The notes: generated from the sequence alone by a model not told the origin. Counted from the stretch's first letter, positions 1 to 8,713 are shown. The stretch: 64,000 nucleotides of DNA from an uncultured Oscillospiraceae bacterium (GCA_905197685.1 CAJJZS010000001.1:310001-374000), one strand, 5' to 3'. A program made the numbers and translations.

Positions 1-265
1 AGGTTCCAACTATGAAATTCCGGTTGATACCGTTATTATGTCTATCGGTACTTCTCCGAACCCGCTGATCAGAACCACTACAGAGGGTCTGGAAGCGAAC
101 AAACACGGCTGTCTGGTTGCTGATGACAGCATGGCTACCACCCGTGAGGGCGTGTATGCAGGCGGCGACGCTGTAACAGGCGCTGCTACCGTAATTCTGG
201 CTATGGGCGCAGGCAAAACAGCTGCTGCTTCTATCGACGAATACATCCAGAATAAAAATAAATAA
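1..265 (+). CDS. gltA: Glutamate synthase (NADPH) small-subunit type, C-terminal fragment
   Basis: Only the last 87 codons are present; the reading frame enters at base 2 and the start lies outside the window. The visible part is the end of a two-dinucleotide-binding flavoprotein: a strand reading TVIMSIGTSPNP, then a GVYAGGDAVTGAATVILAMG segment, which is the FAD-contacting GGD motif and following helix of the glutamate synthase small subunit / GltA family. These proteins pass electrons from NAD(P)H through FAD and Fe-S centres for reductive transfer of the glutamine amide to 2-oxoglutarate. Related flavoproteins such as the NADH-dependent ferredoxin:NADP oxidoreductase NfnB end in the same way, so the exact member cannot be fixed from the tail alone. 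A terminator follows 24 bases after the stop. Confidence 0.75.
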   Translation, partial: GSNYEIPVDTVIMSIGTSPNPLIRTTTEGLEANKHGCLVADDSMATTREGVYAGGDAVTGAATVILAMGAGKTAAASIDEYIQNKNK

Positions 266-288
266 GAATCGTTTATAACGGTTTTTAG

Positions 289-321
289 AAACTCCTCGAA
301 TTGATTTCGGGGAGTTTTTTT
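289..321 (+). terminator. Rho-independent terminator after gltA
   Basis: The sequence AACTCCTCGAA, a TTGA loop and TTTCGGGGAGTT form a G/C-rich hairpin that runs directly into a T tract, separating the glutamate synthase gene from the two-component system. Confidence 0.85.
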
Positions 322-404
322 GTGCAAAAAAAGGGATAACTCCATCAAAACTTCAAAAAATGTTGCTATACTGGGTAATAAAAAACGGGGATGGAGGGAA
401 GAAA

Positions 405-1076
405 ATGAGGACAATTTTAGTGGCAGAGGACGATTTTGACATTCGGGAGCTGCTGCAAAACTATTTGGAGAATGAGGGATATCAGGTGATACTTGCTGCC
501 GATGGGGAGGAAGCTCTGGAACAGTTTCATCAGGTTCAGGCAGATTTGGTGATACTGGATTTGATGATGCCCAAAATGGACGGTTATTGTGTCTGCGAAG
601 CAATCAGAGAAGAATCGAGTGTTCCGATTATATTGCTGACGGCATTGGACAGCGAGCGGAATCAGCTGAAGGGGTTTGAGCTAAAAATAGACGATTATAT
701 CACGAAACCGTTTTCTATCCCGATTTTGCTTTGCAAGATAGAAGCAGTTCTGCGCAGGACAGGAGGTACAGACCGGACAAGCAGTTTAACTTATCGGGAA
801 TTAAGTTTGGATTTAGAAGCGTATCGTGTATTTGTGGGGGACAGGCAAGTGGAACTGACCCGAAAAGAGTTTGAACTGCTGCGCACACTTCTGCAAAATC
901 AGGGAAGAGTGCTGACCCGACAAACTTTGCTTAATCGGGTGTGGAGCTATGATTTTTATGGGGAAGAACGGATTGTGGATACCCATATTAAAAATCTGAG
1001 AAAAAAGTTAGAGGTTGATTACATCGAAACGATTCGGGGAGTGGGGTATCGAATTGATAAAGAGATTAAAAAGTAG
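405..1076 (+). CDS. OmpR-family response regulator
   Basis: 223-residue DNA-binding response regulator. The receiver domain (about 1-115) has the acidic pair in VAEDDF near the N-terminus, the phospho-acceptor Asp at residue 52 in LVILDLMMPKMDG, and the Lys of DYITKPFS. The C-terminal winged helix (about 130-223) carries LTRKEFELLRTL and the typical HIKNLRKKLE recognition region and ends GVGYRID. The start is the ATG at 405, preceded by a GGAGG 8 bases upstream; an upstream in-frame ATG at 360 has no ribosome binding site. The gene overlaps the kinase gene by about 23 bp, so the two are translationally coupled. By position it most likely controls the ABC exporter just downstream; this is inference. 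Confidence 0.93.
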   Translation: MRTILVAEDDFDIRELLQNYLENEGYQVILAADGEEALEQFHQVQADLVILDLMMPKMDGYCVCEAIREESSVPIILLTALDSERNQLKGFELKIDDYITKPFSIPILLCKIEAVLRRTGGTDRTSSLTYRELSLDLEAYRVFVGDRQVELTRKEFELLRTLLQNQGRVLTRQTLLNRVWSYDFYGEERIVDTHIKNLRKKLEVDYIETIRGVGYRIDKEIKK

Positions 1077-2520
1077 TCTGACAGCAAAGATATTTTTATT
1101 TACCCTTGCTTTGCTGCTGCTTGCTTGCGCGCTAACCTATGCCTTTTTGGTTTGGCTGATGCCGATGACCTATACAGCAGACCGAAACCAAACGCTGATG
1201 CTTCATGCGCAGGAGCTTGCCGAGCAGTTAACGCAAACAACACCGGAAAGCTGCGGGGAGCTGTTGAACAAATTTGCTTTGGAAAACGAAGCCTATGTAA
1301 TAATTACCGATAAAGATGGGCAACAGGTTTTGCAAAGTGAGTATCGTCAAAATAAAGGAGAAGAAAAATATTCAATGACAGCTGATTCGCAAGGAACGGA
1401 GTTGTTTTCTTTTCCAACACAGCAGACAGCGATGAGCCAGGCGATTGCTTTTCCTTTTTGTTTTGCTTACTCCCGACAGGAATATCAGCTGATGGTGGTC
1501 GGAGATTTGCAGACGGTGAATCAGGCAGTGCAGGCTTTGAAAGGCAGTTGGATGTATTTATTGGCGGCAGTTCTGCTGATTTCTGTTTTGGCTGCGGCTT
1601 TTTATGCAAAAGCTGTCACAAAGCCGATTGTAAAGATCAGCCGGATTTCAGAAAAAATTTCCGATTTTGAGTTTGACAAAAGATGTGAAGAAAATCGCTC
1701 GGACGAAATCGGTGTGTTGGCTCATAATCTCAACTGCCTTGCACAGCGGCTTTCCCGAACAATGAGCGAACTAAAGCAAGCAAACGATTCTCTGCGACAG
1801 GATATTGAACGGGAAAAGCAGAGGGAACAGCAGCAACTGGAATTTTTTTCTGCGGTTTCCCATGAATTAAAAACGCCGATCACCGTTTTAAAAGGGCAGC
1901 TGAGCGGTATGCTGGACGGTGTGGGCAGTTATGCCAATCGGGAAAAATATCTGGCAAGGAGCTTGGAAGTTACCTGCCGTATGGAGGGAATGGTGAAGGA
2001 GCTGCTGACAATTTCCCGTTTGGAAGCGCATGATGTTTGCCTGCAATTTGAAAAGCTGGATTTAAGGCAGATTGTAGCGGCAGCATTGGAGCAGTATCGG
2101 GACATGATTGAGCAAAGGGAGCAGAATTGTTTGCTTGACTGGAAAGAAGCATTTGTGTGGGCAGATCGCTTTTTGCTGACCAAAGCGGTTTGTAATCTGA
2201 TTTCCAACGCTTCCTTTTACTCGCCGCAGGGTGCGCAGATCAAAATTTATATAGAGCAGAAAAAAGGGGCGAAGCTTGTTATAGAAAATACCGAAGCAAA
2301 CATTCCTCAGGAGGCAATCGGACATCTGTTTGAAGCTTTTTATCGCGCAGATGTTTCCAGAAATCGAAAAAGCGGAGGCAGCGGGTTGGGATTATATCTG
2401 GTAAAGATGATTTCAGAACAGCATAATGCGGACTATCGGATAGAAAATACAGTAGAGGGAGTAGCAGTAACCCTAAATTTTCCGGAATTACCGCAGAAGA
2501 AAGAAGATTGCGTGTCATAA
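1054..2520 (+). CDS. Two-component sensor histidine kinase
   Basis: About 488 residues. A first membrane segment (residues about 10-30) is followed by an extracytoplasmic sensor domain of about 130 residues, a second membrane segment (WMYLLAAVLLISVLAAAFY), a HAMP linker, and the dimerisation/phosphoacceptor helix FFSAVSHELKTPITVLKGQL with His about residue 270. The ATPase domain has an N box (NLISNASFYSP) and a G box (SGGSGLGLYLVK). The start is taken as the TTG at 1054 because GGAGTGGGG lies just upstream; a TTG at 1015 is also open in frame but deep inside the regulator gene. It pairs with the regulator at 405-1076. The signal sensed is unknown, but the large outer loop differs from the short-loop BceS-type kinases. 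Confidence 0.92.
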   Translation: MIKRLKSSLTAKIFLFTLALLLLACALTYAFLVWLMPMTYTADRNQTLMLHAQELAEQLTQTTPESCGELLNKFALENEAYVIITDKDGQQVLQSEYRQNKGEEKYSMTADSQGTELFSFPTQQTAMSQAIAFPFCFAYSRQEYQLMVVGDLQTVNQAVQALKGSWMYLLAAVLLISVLAAAFYAKAVTKPIVKISRISEKISDFEFDKRCEENRSDEIGVLAHNLNCLAQRLSRTMSELKQANDSLRQDIEREKQREQQQLEFFSAVSHELKTPITVLKGQLSGMLDGVGSYANREKYLARSLEVTCRMEGMVKELLTISRLEAHDVCLQFEKLDLRQIVAAALEQYRDMIEQREQNCLLDWKEAFVWADRFLLTKAVCNLISNASFYSPQGAQIKIYIEQKKGAKLVIENTEANIPQEAIGHLFEAFYRADVSRNRKSGGSGLGLYLVKMISEQHNADYRIENTVEGVAVTLNFPELPQKKEDCVS

Positions 2521-2620
2521 AAGAAATTCTCCATAAAAAACACAAAACAGAAATAATAAAACTCCATTCTTTTTTGGTATCCTCAGTACTGCAAATAAAT
2601 TCAGAAAGGATGAAATAAGA

Positions 2621-3475
2621 ATGGAAATTAAAATTTCGGGATTGAACAAGAGATACTCCTCCGGAAAGATTGCTTTGCAGAATGTGGAGCTTTGTTTTCA
2701 AGCTCCGGGTATGGTGGGTTTGCTCGGACCAAACGGGGCAGGAAAAACAACGCTGATGAAATTGCTGACAGCGGCGATTCTGCCAACTTCGGGAGAAATT
2801 TTGCTGGACAAAAAGCCGCTTACCCGTTGCGAATCACAGTTAAAACGCAATTTGGGTTATCTTCCCCAAAATTTCGGACTGTATGAGGAGCTGAATGTTT
2901 GGGAGTTTTTAGATTACATCTCTGCTGTTAAGGGGATAGAAAATCCAAAAGAGGAAATAGAGCGGGTGATTTCGCTGGTAAACCTGACCGAACAGAAGAA
3001 ACGGAAAATTCGCTTTCTTTCCGGTGGACAGCGTCAACGGGTTGGGATTGCGCAGGCGCTGCTTGGAAAGCCAAAGCTGGTAATTTTAGATGAACCGACA
3101 GTCGGTTTGGACCCGGAAGAACGGATTCGTTTCCGCAATCTGTTTGCCCTCGTTTCCAAAGAAAGCCTGGTACTGCTCTCCACGCATATCATTGAAGATG
3201 TACAGTCGGTGTGCAATTCACTGGTTGTGATGAATCACGGAAGCGTTTTATTTTCCGATACTCCGCAAAATTTAATCAGACAGGCAAGGGGTCATGTGGG
3301 AGTAACAAAGCAGGCAAATTTCTGCGGTTGTCAAATTCTTTCCCGACAAAGCGGAGAAGAAGGTGAGATGTACCGCGTGGTTGCTCAAAATCTTCCTGAT
3401 TTTGTAAAAAGGGAAGAACCTACTCTGGAAGACGCTTATGTTTGGCTGATGAAGCGGGAGGAGGAACGGATATGA
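2621..3475 (+). CDS. ABC transporter ATP-binding protein
   Basis: 284-residue ABC ATPase of the ABC-2 (exporter) type. Visible motifs are Walker A GPNGAGKTTLMKLL (about residues 36-49), Q loop LPQNFGLY, signature LSGGQRQRVGIAQALL, Walker B LVILDEPTVGLD and the switch His in LLSTHIIED. It starts at ATG 2621 behind AGAAAGGATG about 9 bases upstream. The stop overlaps the ATG of the next gene by 4 bp (ATGA), so ATPase and permease are translationally coupled. It forms an exporter with the two membrane proteins that follow. The roughly 100-bp gap after the kinase gene may hold its own promoter, as expected for a target of the adjacent regulator. Confidence 0.93.
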   Translation: MEIKISGLNKRYSSGKIALQNVELCFQAPGMVGLLGPNGAGKTTLMKLLTAAILPTSGEILLDKKPLTRCESQLKRNLGYLPQNFGLYEELNVWEFLDYISAVKGIENPKEEIERVISLVNLTEQKKRKIRFLSGGQRQRVGIAQALLGKPKLVILDEPTVGLDPEERIRFRNLFALVSKESLVLLSTHIIEDVQSVCNSLVVMNHGSVLFSDTPQNLIRQARGHVGVTKQANFCGCQILSRQSGEEGEMYRVVAQNLPDFVKREEPTLEDAYVWLMKREEERI

Positions 3476-5706
3476 ATTTTCTTTCCTGCTTAAAAACAGA
3501 TTTGTTGCGTTTGCTTCGTTCAAAAACAACATGGTGTATTTTAATGCTTGCCGCAGCCTGCCCTTTGATAGGATATCGCTTCTTCTTTCCGGCAGGGGAG
3601 GGAACAACCGCCGCAAAGGTTTTGGCAAACCCTTTTTTAAGCGGAGCTTTGTTTGGTTCTTTTCTCTTTGCTGCCTTTAGTGTATATGAATTAAATCGTC
3701 CTGCAAAAAACGGAGTGAGGGCAATTTGCCGCGCAGTAATTTCCGAAAAGAAGGAAGCAACGGTAAAAACAGTCAGTTTGCTTTTGCTTGCCGTTATTTC
3801 TTCGGCAATTACTTCGTTGTTGTATCTTCCTTATACGATGTTTTGTTTAAAAGAAAGTTTTTCTTTTTACGAATATATCAGTATGGCAGGGATTTTTCTT
3901 TTGCCTACCTTGCTGTTTGCGGTGTTGACGGCTTCTTCTCTGTATTTTATATTTGATAGGGCAGACCTTAGTTTTTTGGGATTTACTGCCTTTACTCTGC
4001 TTGGGTTGGGAGATTGGAATAGGGACAGCTACCTGTTTTACTGGATTGACCTTTCGGGACTGGGATTTTCGGGAGATTTTGGCAATCGTTCTATCTATCG
4101 CATGGCATTTTACAGCAGAATTATTTGGCTGTGCCTGCTTGCAGGTTTGTGGCTGTTTTCCGTTTTGTGCATCAGAAGGTACGAATCAGGGTTACTGCGG
4201 TCATTGGGTCAAAATTTAAAAACGGTTTCTTTACCTATACTGTCGGTGAGTTTATTGCTATCGGGAGCTGTTTTGTGGGTCAACCAGCCGTATATGGATC
4301 ATGAGAAAGGCGCAGAGCTTTCTACGGTAGAAAGTACAGGCGGAGGAATGTCTGTTTATATGCAAGAAGAGACGCAAAACGAACAGATTGTGCTATCTTC
4401 CACCGAACTGGAATTGCTTCCCGAAGCAGACAGCGGAACTGTTTTTGGAAAAGCAACCTACTTTTTAGAAAATGTAAGCGGAATAAAACAGAATTGTATG
4501 ATGAAGATTGCGCCCGGATATCAGGTAGAACAGATTTTGGTAAACGGTGAGGAAATTCCGTTTACCGATTTAAAGAACGATTATTTTATTTTAACCAAAG
4601 ATATTTCCTTTACATTACCGGAACAAAGAGAGCAAACGCTGATTGTAACCTATCGGGGCAGAACGCAGATTCCGGCAAATGCCGGGGTTTTATCCCTTTA
4701 TGACGAGGTGACACAAGAATATATCAGTTTAAGCGGAAATCATGTTTTGCCGGATTTGCAGACAGCTGTGGCGCAAGATTGCCGTTTTACCGCAAAAGTG
4801 ACCTTGCCGCAGCAAATGCAGTTGATTGCAAACGGAAATGATTACGGCGTTTTTTCTGAAAATGAGGACGGAACAAAAACATGGCAAATCAAAGGTGAGG
4901 GGATTCGTCCCGTTATTTTTGCCGGAGATTATGTGAGAACAAAGATAGAAGGAACCGATTTTCCGGCTTATTTTTGTTACAGCCGTCTGCACGAACGGCA
5001 ATTTGAAGAACTGGATATCACCGCTCTGCTCAGAGATACTGTCAACTATTGCTCCAAAACCTACGGTTCTTTGCCGTACAGTGAGGATTTCCCGTTGAAT
5101 ATTGTTATGACAAGTGCGCATATGCAAGGGGGAGGAGCAAGCGGAAATTTAAGTTATATGGGAGAAAGCTTTTTTACGGCGGAAAATTTAAGCGACCCCA
5201 ATAAAGGAGGCAGCGCGCAAGAGGTAATTGCGCATGAGATTATTCACCAATGGTGGGGAATCCACCGCTTTTTAACCGACCCGGAAAACTCCGATTGGAG
5301 CAGCGAAGCGCTGACCTGTTATACATCATACCGAATGTATAAAGAGAAAAAGGGAGAGGAATATGCGCAGAAATATTATGTGGAAGTCTGGAAAGAAAAA
5401 TATCGCAATATGAAGGAAAACTTTTACCTGAGAAATCCGCAGTATCTGCAACATTTATCCGAATCTCAGCAGACACAGCTGGAAGAACTGATTTTTGACG
5501 CTAATATTTATGCCAAAGCGCCGCTGCAAATTTTAAAAGCAGAAAAACTGGTCGGAGGAGAAGAAAAGATGGACGAGATTCTTCGCGGATTGTTCCAAAA
5601 CGGAGGGACACAGATGCCTCCCTATCTGACATGGCAGGACTTTTTGGACGCTTGTGGTTTAACACAGGAGCAACTCAGTTTGGAGGAGGGAGAACAGAAT
5701 GAGTAA
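3472..5706 (+). CDS. ABC-2 permease fused to M1-type zinc peptidase domain
   Basis: 744 residues in two parts. The N-terminal part (about 1-275) has around six hydrophobic segments and looks like an ABC-2 permease. The C-terminal part is an extracytoplasmic M1/gluzincin-like domain: HEIIH at residues 588-592 (zinc ligands His588 and His592, catalytic Glu589) with a downstream SSEAL whose Glu (about residue 612) would be the third ligand. Two deviations stand out: 19 residues separate HEXXH from the Glu instead of the usual 18, and the exopeptidase GAMEN motif is replaced by GGASGN. Permease/M1 fusions are known in Firmicutes and Bacteroidetes, but their role is unclear; peptide processing coupled to export is an inference. 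The ATG start at 3472 follows GGAGGAGG. Confidence 0.85.
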   Translation: MNFLSCLKTDLLRLLRSKTTWCILMLAAACPLIGYRFFFPAGEGTTAAKVLANPFLSGALFGSFLFAAFSVYELNRPAKNGVRAICRAVISEKKEATVKTVSLLLLAVISSAITSLLYLPYTMFCLKESFSFYEYISMAGIFLLPTLLFAVLTASSLYFIFDRADLSFLGFTAFTLLGLGDWNRDSYLFYWIDLSGLGFSGDFGNRSIYRMAFYSRIIWLCLLAGLWLFSVLCIRRYESGLLRSLGQNLKTVSLPILSVSLLLSGAVLWVNQPYMDHEKGAELSTVESTGGGMSVYMQEETQNEQIVLSSTELELLPEADSGTVFGKATYFLENVSGIKQNCMMKIAPGYQVEQILVNGEEIPFTDLKNDYFILTKDISFTLPEQREQTLIVTYRGRTQIPANAGVLSLYDEVTQEYISLSGNHVLPDLQTAVAQDCRFTAKVTLPQQMQLIANGNDYGVFSENEDGTKTWQIKGEGIRPVIFAGDYVRTKIEGTDFPAYFCYSRLHERQFEELDITALLRDTVNYCSKTYGSLPYSEDFPLNIVMTSAHMQGGGASGNLSYMGESFFTAENLSDPNKGGSAQEVIAHEIIHQWWGIHRFLTDPENSDWSSEALTCYTSYRMYKEKKGEEYAQKYYVEVWKEKYRNMKENFYLRNPQYLQHLSESQQTQLEELIFDANIYAKAPLQILKAEKLVGGEEKMDEILRGLFQNGGTQMPPYLTWQDFLDACGLTQEQLSLEEGEQNE

Positions 5707-6421
5707 ACTGTTTTACTATGAACTCAAACGCCTGTTATTAAGGAAATGGAACTTTGGATTTTTAGCAGTGTTGTTGTTTTATGCTTTTGGGTTAATGCAG
5801 AGTGAAATTATAATGGGAATAGCGAATACCGCCCCGTTTTCTCCGTGGAGCTTTGCCGTTTATTTTGCAAAACTGATGCCGATTCTTTTGACAGGGCTTG
5901 TGTGTTTTCTCTCTTTCTTTTGTTCGGAGCAGGAAAAACGAGCAGAACAGCTGATAAATTCGGTTTGCCTGTTCCCGAAAAAACAAAAACTGGTTCGTTT
6001 GCTGGCAGCATTGACAGCCTTTTTGTTCTCGGTTTGCTGCGCTGCAGGGGTAGCGTTTGGGATATACGGAAAGGTGTTTGGATTTACTGACTTTTTTTCT
6101 TTGGTTCCTGCGGGGGTAGCGGTTATTTTACCGCCCGCCGCGCTGGTATTTGGTGTGGGATGTATTGCTGCAACGGCAGAAAAACACGCGGATAAAGCGG
6201 TATTTGCTCTTTGTATCCCAATTCTGATTCCGGCATTTTTTCATGAAATTTCGTATCTGGACTGGTACGGTATCCGTTTTTGGGGAGATTATGCAGCTTC
6301 CTTTTCAACAGCAGACCCGCTTTTTTCTTTACCTCCTGCGGTGTTGTTGATTCAATCGGCAGTAACATTAACCGGATTTTTTCTGTTTATTGTCGCGGAA
6401 AAGAAGAAAATGAAAAGATAA
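5699..6421 (+). CDS. ABC transporter permease subunit
   Basis: 240-residue integral membrane protein with about six hydrophobic segments and a short positively charged N-terminus (YYELKRLLLRKW), typical of the small ABC-2 permease partner. It overlaps the preceding fusion gene by 8 bp and has GGAGGAGGGAG just upstream. It is the last gene of the operon and is followed by a hairpin terminator that also serves the convergent genes. No soluble domain or known substrate motif is visible. The likely role is to form the trans-membrane channel together with the permease-peptidase fusion. Confidence 0.8.
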   Translation: MSKLFYYELKRLLLRKWNFGFLAVLLFYAFGLMQSEIIMGIANTAPFSPWSFAVYFAKLMPILLTGLVCFLSFFCSEQEKRAEQLINSVCLFPKKQKLVRLLAALTAFLFSVCCAAGVAFGIYGKVFGFTDFFSLVPAGVAVILPPAALVFGVGCIAATAEKHADKAVFALCIPILIPAFFHEISYLDWYGIRFWGDYAASFSTADPLFSLPPAVLLIQSAVTLTGFFLFIVAEKKKMKR

Positions 6422-6471
6422 TAAAACAAGAGCGATACGGTGAAAATAATTTTCCGCATCGCTCTTGTTTT
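6422..6471. terminator. Bidirectional terminator
   Basis: AAAACAAGAGCGAT and ATCGCTCTTGTTTT form a long stem with A-rich and T-rich flanks, so it can terminate the ABC operon on the plus strand and the redox operon on the minus strand. Confidence 0.85.
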
Positions 6472-7012
6472 ACTGTGGATTTAAAATGGTTTCGATTCTG
6501 TTGTTTAAAGTTTCCTCCTGTCCCATAACAACGCCGATAATCGGCGCGCCGACGATATTTCCCTGATTATCAACCAGATAGGTTGTGGGATAACCGTTTA
6601 TTTGGGAGATAAAGTCGCGGTAAAATTCGTTCTCGGGATTGGGAGAAATATTGCGGTAGGTAACTCCTTTTGCAGAAAGAATTTCCTGCGCTGTTTTTAA
6701 GTTTTCTTCACTTTCGCCGGAATCAACGCCGACTCCGATTAAATTTATCTTCTTTTCTTTCAGTTCCTCATACATTTTTTCGAGGTCCGGCATTTCTTCC
6801 ACACAACTTCCGCAGCCGTTGCTCCAGAAATTGACGATGGTGACATCATATTCGGAAAAAATGCTGTTGTCAATCGAGTTTCCTTCGGTGTCCGTTTCGG
6901 AAAACTCGGGGAACGGCGTTTTAGAAACCAAATCTGATTTTTCAGAGGAACATCCGCTGAAAACAGCGACAGAAATGCTCAGAGCAAGCAGCAGGTTAAC
7001 TATTTTTTTCAT
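6470..7012 (-). CDS. TlpA-like thiol-disulfide lipoprotein
   Basis: 180 residues. The N-terminus is a lipoprotein signal with lipobox VFSGC (Cys about residue 20). The rest is a TlpA/ResA-like thioredoxin fold: NFWSNGCGSCVEEMPDLEKM carries the active-site CGSC, and NGYPTTYLVD carries the conserved cis-Pro strand. It should act outside the membrane as a thiol-disulfide reductant or oxidant. Its start overlaps the end of the polyferredoxin gene by 17 bp and has AAGGAGG upstream, so the two are co-expressed. Electrons passed across the membrane by the Fe-S protein could keep this thioredoxin reduced; that link is inferred from gene order. Confidence 0.9.
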   Translation of the reverse strand: MKKIVNLLLALSISVAVFSGCSSEKSDLVSKTPFPEFSETDTEGNSIDNSIFSEYDVTIVNFWSNGCGSCVEEMPDLEKMYEELKEKKINLIGVGVDSGESEENLKTAQEILSAKGVTYRNISPNPENEFYRDFISQINGYPTTYLVDNQGNIVGAPIIGVVMGQEETLNNRIETILNPQ

Positions 7013-7883
7013 GTAATATAACCTCCTTGGGGTTTACTTTTTGGACAGAAAATGATTTGCTGATGGCATGGTGCGGGCAGGTTCTGATACAATCCCCGCA
7101 TCGGATACATTCGGTATGGTTTGGAGAGCGAAATACATCGACATCCATTTTGCAGACATGGCTGCAAGCTCCGCAGGAAGTACATTTTTCGCTGTCAATT
7201 TGAAAACGGTATAAGGACACTTTATTAAACAACGCATAAAATGCCCCCAACGGACAAATCCATTTACAAAACGGACGATAGAAAAAGACAGCCAATAAAA
7301 TAATTCCTAACAGGAGGCAGCTTTTCCAGGTAAACAGCTGCCCCAAAGCTGCCCGAATCCCGCTGTCTGCCAAAGAAAGAGGGATTGCCCCCTCCAAAAT
7401 TCCGGCAGGACAGAGATACTTGCAGAAAAACGGGTCGCCCATTCCTACTTCATTTACCACAGTCATTGGCAGAACGATGACAAAAACCACTAAAATAACA
7501 TACTTCAAATAGGTGAGAAAATGTAATTTTTTAGTGGAAAACTTTTTAGTTGGAATTTTATGAAGCAATTCCTGAAACCAACCGAACGGACACAGAAATC
7601 CGCAGACAACGCGTCCTAACAGTACCCCAATCAAAATTAAAAATCCGACTACATAGTAAGCAAAATGAAATTTTGAGGAACCGATGACAGATTGTAACGC
7701 TCCGATGGGGCAGGAAGCTGCTGCGGCAGGACAGGAATAACAGTTTAATCCGGGAACGCAAAGCGATTTTAATTTTCCTTTGTACAGCTTTCCGGTTGCA
7801 AAATGAGAAAGAAAGGGATTGGAAAGAAGGGTGGATGTAAGTTGAATTTTCCAACGATTTTTGTTTTTAGCCAATTCCGACAC
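6996..7883 (-). CDS. Membrane-bound polyferredoxin (NapH/YccM-like 4Fe-4S protein)
   Basis: 295 residues. Four to five membrane segments alternate with cysteine motifs: CYSCPAAAASCPIGALQ near residue 50, then CGFLCPFG, CKYLCPAG and CKWICPLG (the CxxxCP pairs of the NapH/NosR/YccM family). The soluble C-terminus holds two classical 4Fe-4S motifs, CTSCGACSHVCKMDV and CIRCGDCIRTCPHH. Proteins of this family move electrons across the cytoplasmic membrane. The start is the GTG at 7883, inside the end of the upstream CXXC-peptide gene (17-bp overlap), preceded by GGAG. It sits between two thioredoxin-like lipoprotein genes, which suggests a role in delivering reducing power to the outside thiol proteins. 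Confidence 0.88.
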   Translation of the reverse strand: MSELAKNKNRWKIQLTSTLLSNPFLSHFATGKLYKGKLKSLCVPGLNCYSCPAAAASCPIGALQSVIGSSKFHFAYYVVGFLILIGVLLGRVVCGFLCPFGWFQELLHKIPTKKFSTKKLHFLTYLKYVILVVFVIVLPMTVVNEVGMGDPFFCKYLCPAGILEGAIPLSLADSGIRAALGQLFTWKSCLLLGIILLAVFFYRPFCKWICPLGAFYALFNKVSLYRFQIDSEKCTSCGACSHVCKMDVDVFRSPNHTECIRCGDCIRTCPHHAISKSFSVQKVNPKEVILHEKNS

Positions 7884-7998
7884 ACTCCAAACATAGATTG
7901 CTGCCTTTATCTAAAACTGTTTTGGCTTCTCCTCGGCAGATTCCGACAGTGAGGAAGATAAAAGCGACAGCCAGGAGAAAAATTGCTGATTTTTTCAT
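7867..7998 (-). CDS. CD1871A-type CXXC motif small membrane protein
   Basis: 43-residue peptide. A positively charged start (MKKSAIF), one hydrophobic segment of about 16 residues, and a C-terminal NLCLECVGIG with the CXXC pair at residues 36 and 39. This matches the small CD1871A-family CXXC proteins found in Clostridia beside a 4Fe-4S membrane protein and TlpA. A further Cys lies at residue 21 at the end of the hydrophobic stretch. It has AGGAG 8 bases before the ATG, starts 9 bp after the upstream lipoprotein gene, and overlaps the polyferredoxin gene by 17 bp. A role as a small redox partner is plausible but unproven. Confidence 0.85.
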   Translation of the reverse strand: MKKSAIFLLAVAFIFLTVGICRGEAKTVLDKGSNLCLECVGIG

Positions 7999-8007
7999 AG
8001 TGTTCTC

Positions 8008-8664
8008 CTATTCCGGCTTTTTTGTTTCTTCGGAGGAAAGGGTCTGCTGTGTCATTTCAACATAAGATTTTGCGTCCTCTCCAAGCTCGTCGGGATTGAC
8101 AGAGGAGTACCACGCAGATAAAAATGCGCCGTTTGCATACCAGGAAGCGGTATTGGGAATCCCCTCAATCATTTCGGAGTGTTCTTGGGTTGCCTGTTTG
8201 AGCGAATCGTTGTAGCGGATTACAGGAAAAGTGGCGTCGGAAAAGGCTTCAAGATTTTCTTCTCCTTTAACACATAAAACGATTTGCGCTCCGTTTTTCT
8301 GCACGCTGTCGGAGGCAGACAGCAGATTTTGATAAAAATCATCGGCATCGGCATCAGACGGATCGATGAAAGCAAAGAAAGAGGGGGTAGTGAGATCTTC
8401 TTTGGTAAATTCCTCTCCGTTTAAATCGGTTGTGGTAAAATCTTCCAATGAGTATGCGGAAAGCTTGTCGGCAGCAGGAACAACACGCGCCTGATTATAA
8501 GAATCGACCCATTCCTGGCTTACCCAGCCTTTTTCCAAAGCGTCTTCTACGGTCAGATTACCGCTTTGAATTGCGGCTTCTACCTCTTCTGTTGTCGGTT
8601 TTTGGCTGCATCCGCCCAAAGAAAAGAGGAGGAGAGCCGCTAAAATCACTGCAAATTTTTTCAT
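8008..8664 (-). CDS. Thioredoxin-fold lipoprotein lacking CXXC
   Basis: 218 residues. Signal peptide with lipobox LGGC (Cys about residue 19). An N-terminal helical part (about 25-60, VEDALEKGWVSQEWVDS) precedes a redoxin-like domain that begins FTTTDLNGEEFTKEDL, the strand-loop-strand entry typical of TlpA/AhpC proteins. Where the CXXC should be, after the strand PSFFAFIDP, there is SDADADDFY instead. The only other cysteine is in IVLCVKGEE. It is therefore probably a non-catalytic or sensor-like relative. It opens the four-gene redox operon, and its ribosome binding site lies inside a strong hairpin. Confidence 0.7.
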   Translation of the reverse strand: MKKFAVILAALLLFSLGGCSQKPTTEEVEAAIQSGNLTVEDALEKGWVSQEWVDSYNQARVVPAADKLSAYSLEDFTTTDLNGEEFTKEDLTTPSFFAFIDPSDADADDFYQNLLSASDSVQKNGAQIVLCVKGEENLEAFSDATFPVIRYNDSLKQATQEHSEMIEGIPNTASWYANGAFLSAWYSSVNPDELGEDAKSYVEMTQQTLSSEETKKPE

Positions 8665-8670
8665 AAAAAA

Positions 8671-8713
8671 ATACTCCTTTTATTCCGCGCCCTGCGGTTG
8701 ATAAAAGGAGTAT
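8671..8713 (-). promoter_or_regulatory. Terminator-like hairpin covering a ribosome binding site
   Basis: On the minus strand ATACTCCTTTTAT and ATAAAAGGAGTAT are perfect 13-bp complementary arms. The loop holds a further CCGC/GCGG pair, and six or seven T residues follow immediately before the ATG at 8664. The 3' arm contains AAAGGAG, the Shine-Dalgarno sequence of the lipoprotein gene. The structure can therefore act as a terminator after the kinase gene and as a block on translation of the redox operon. Confidence 0.75.
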
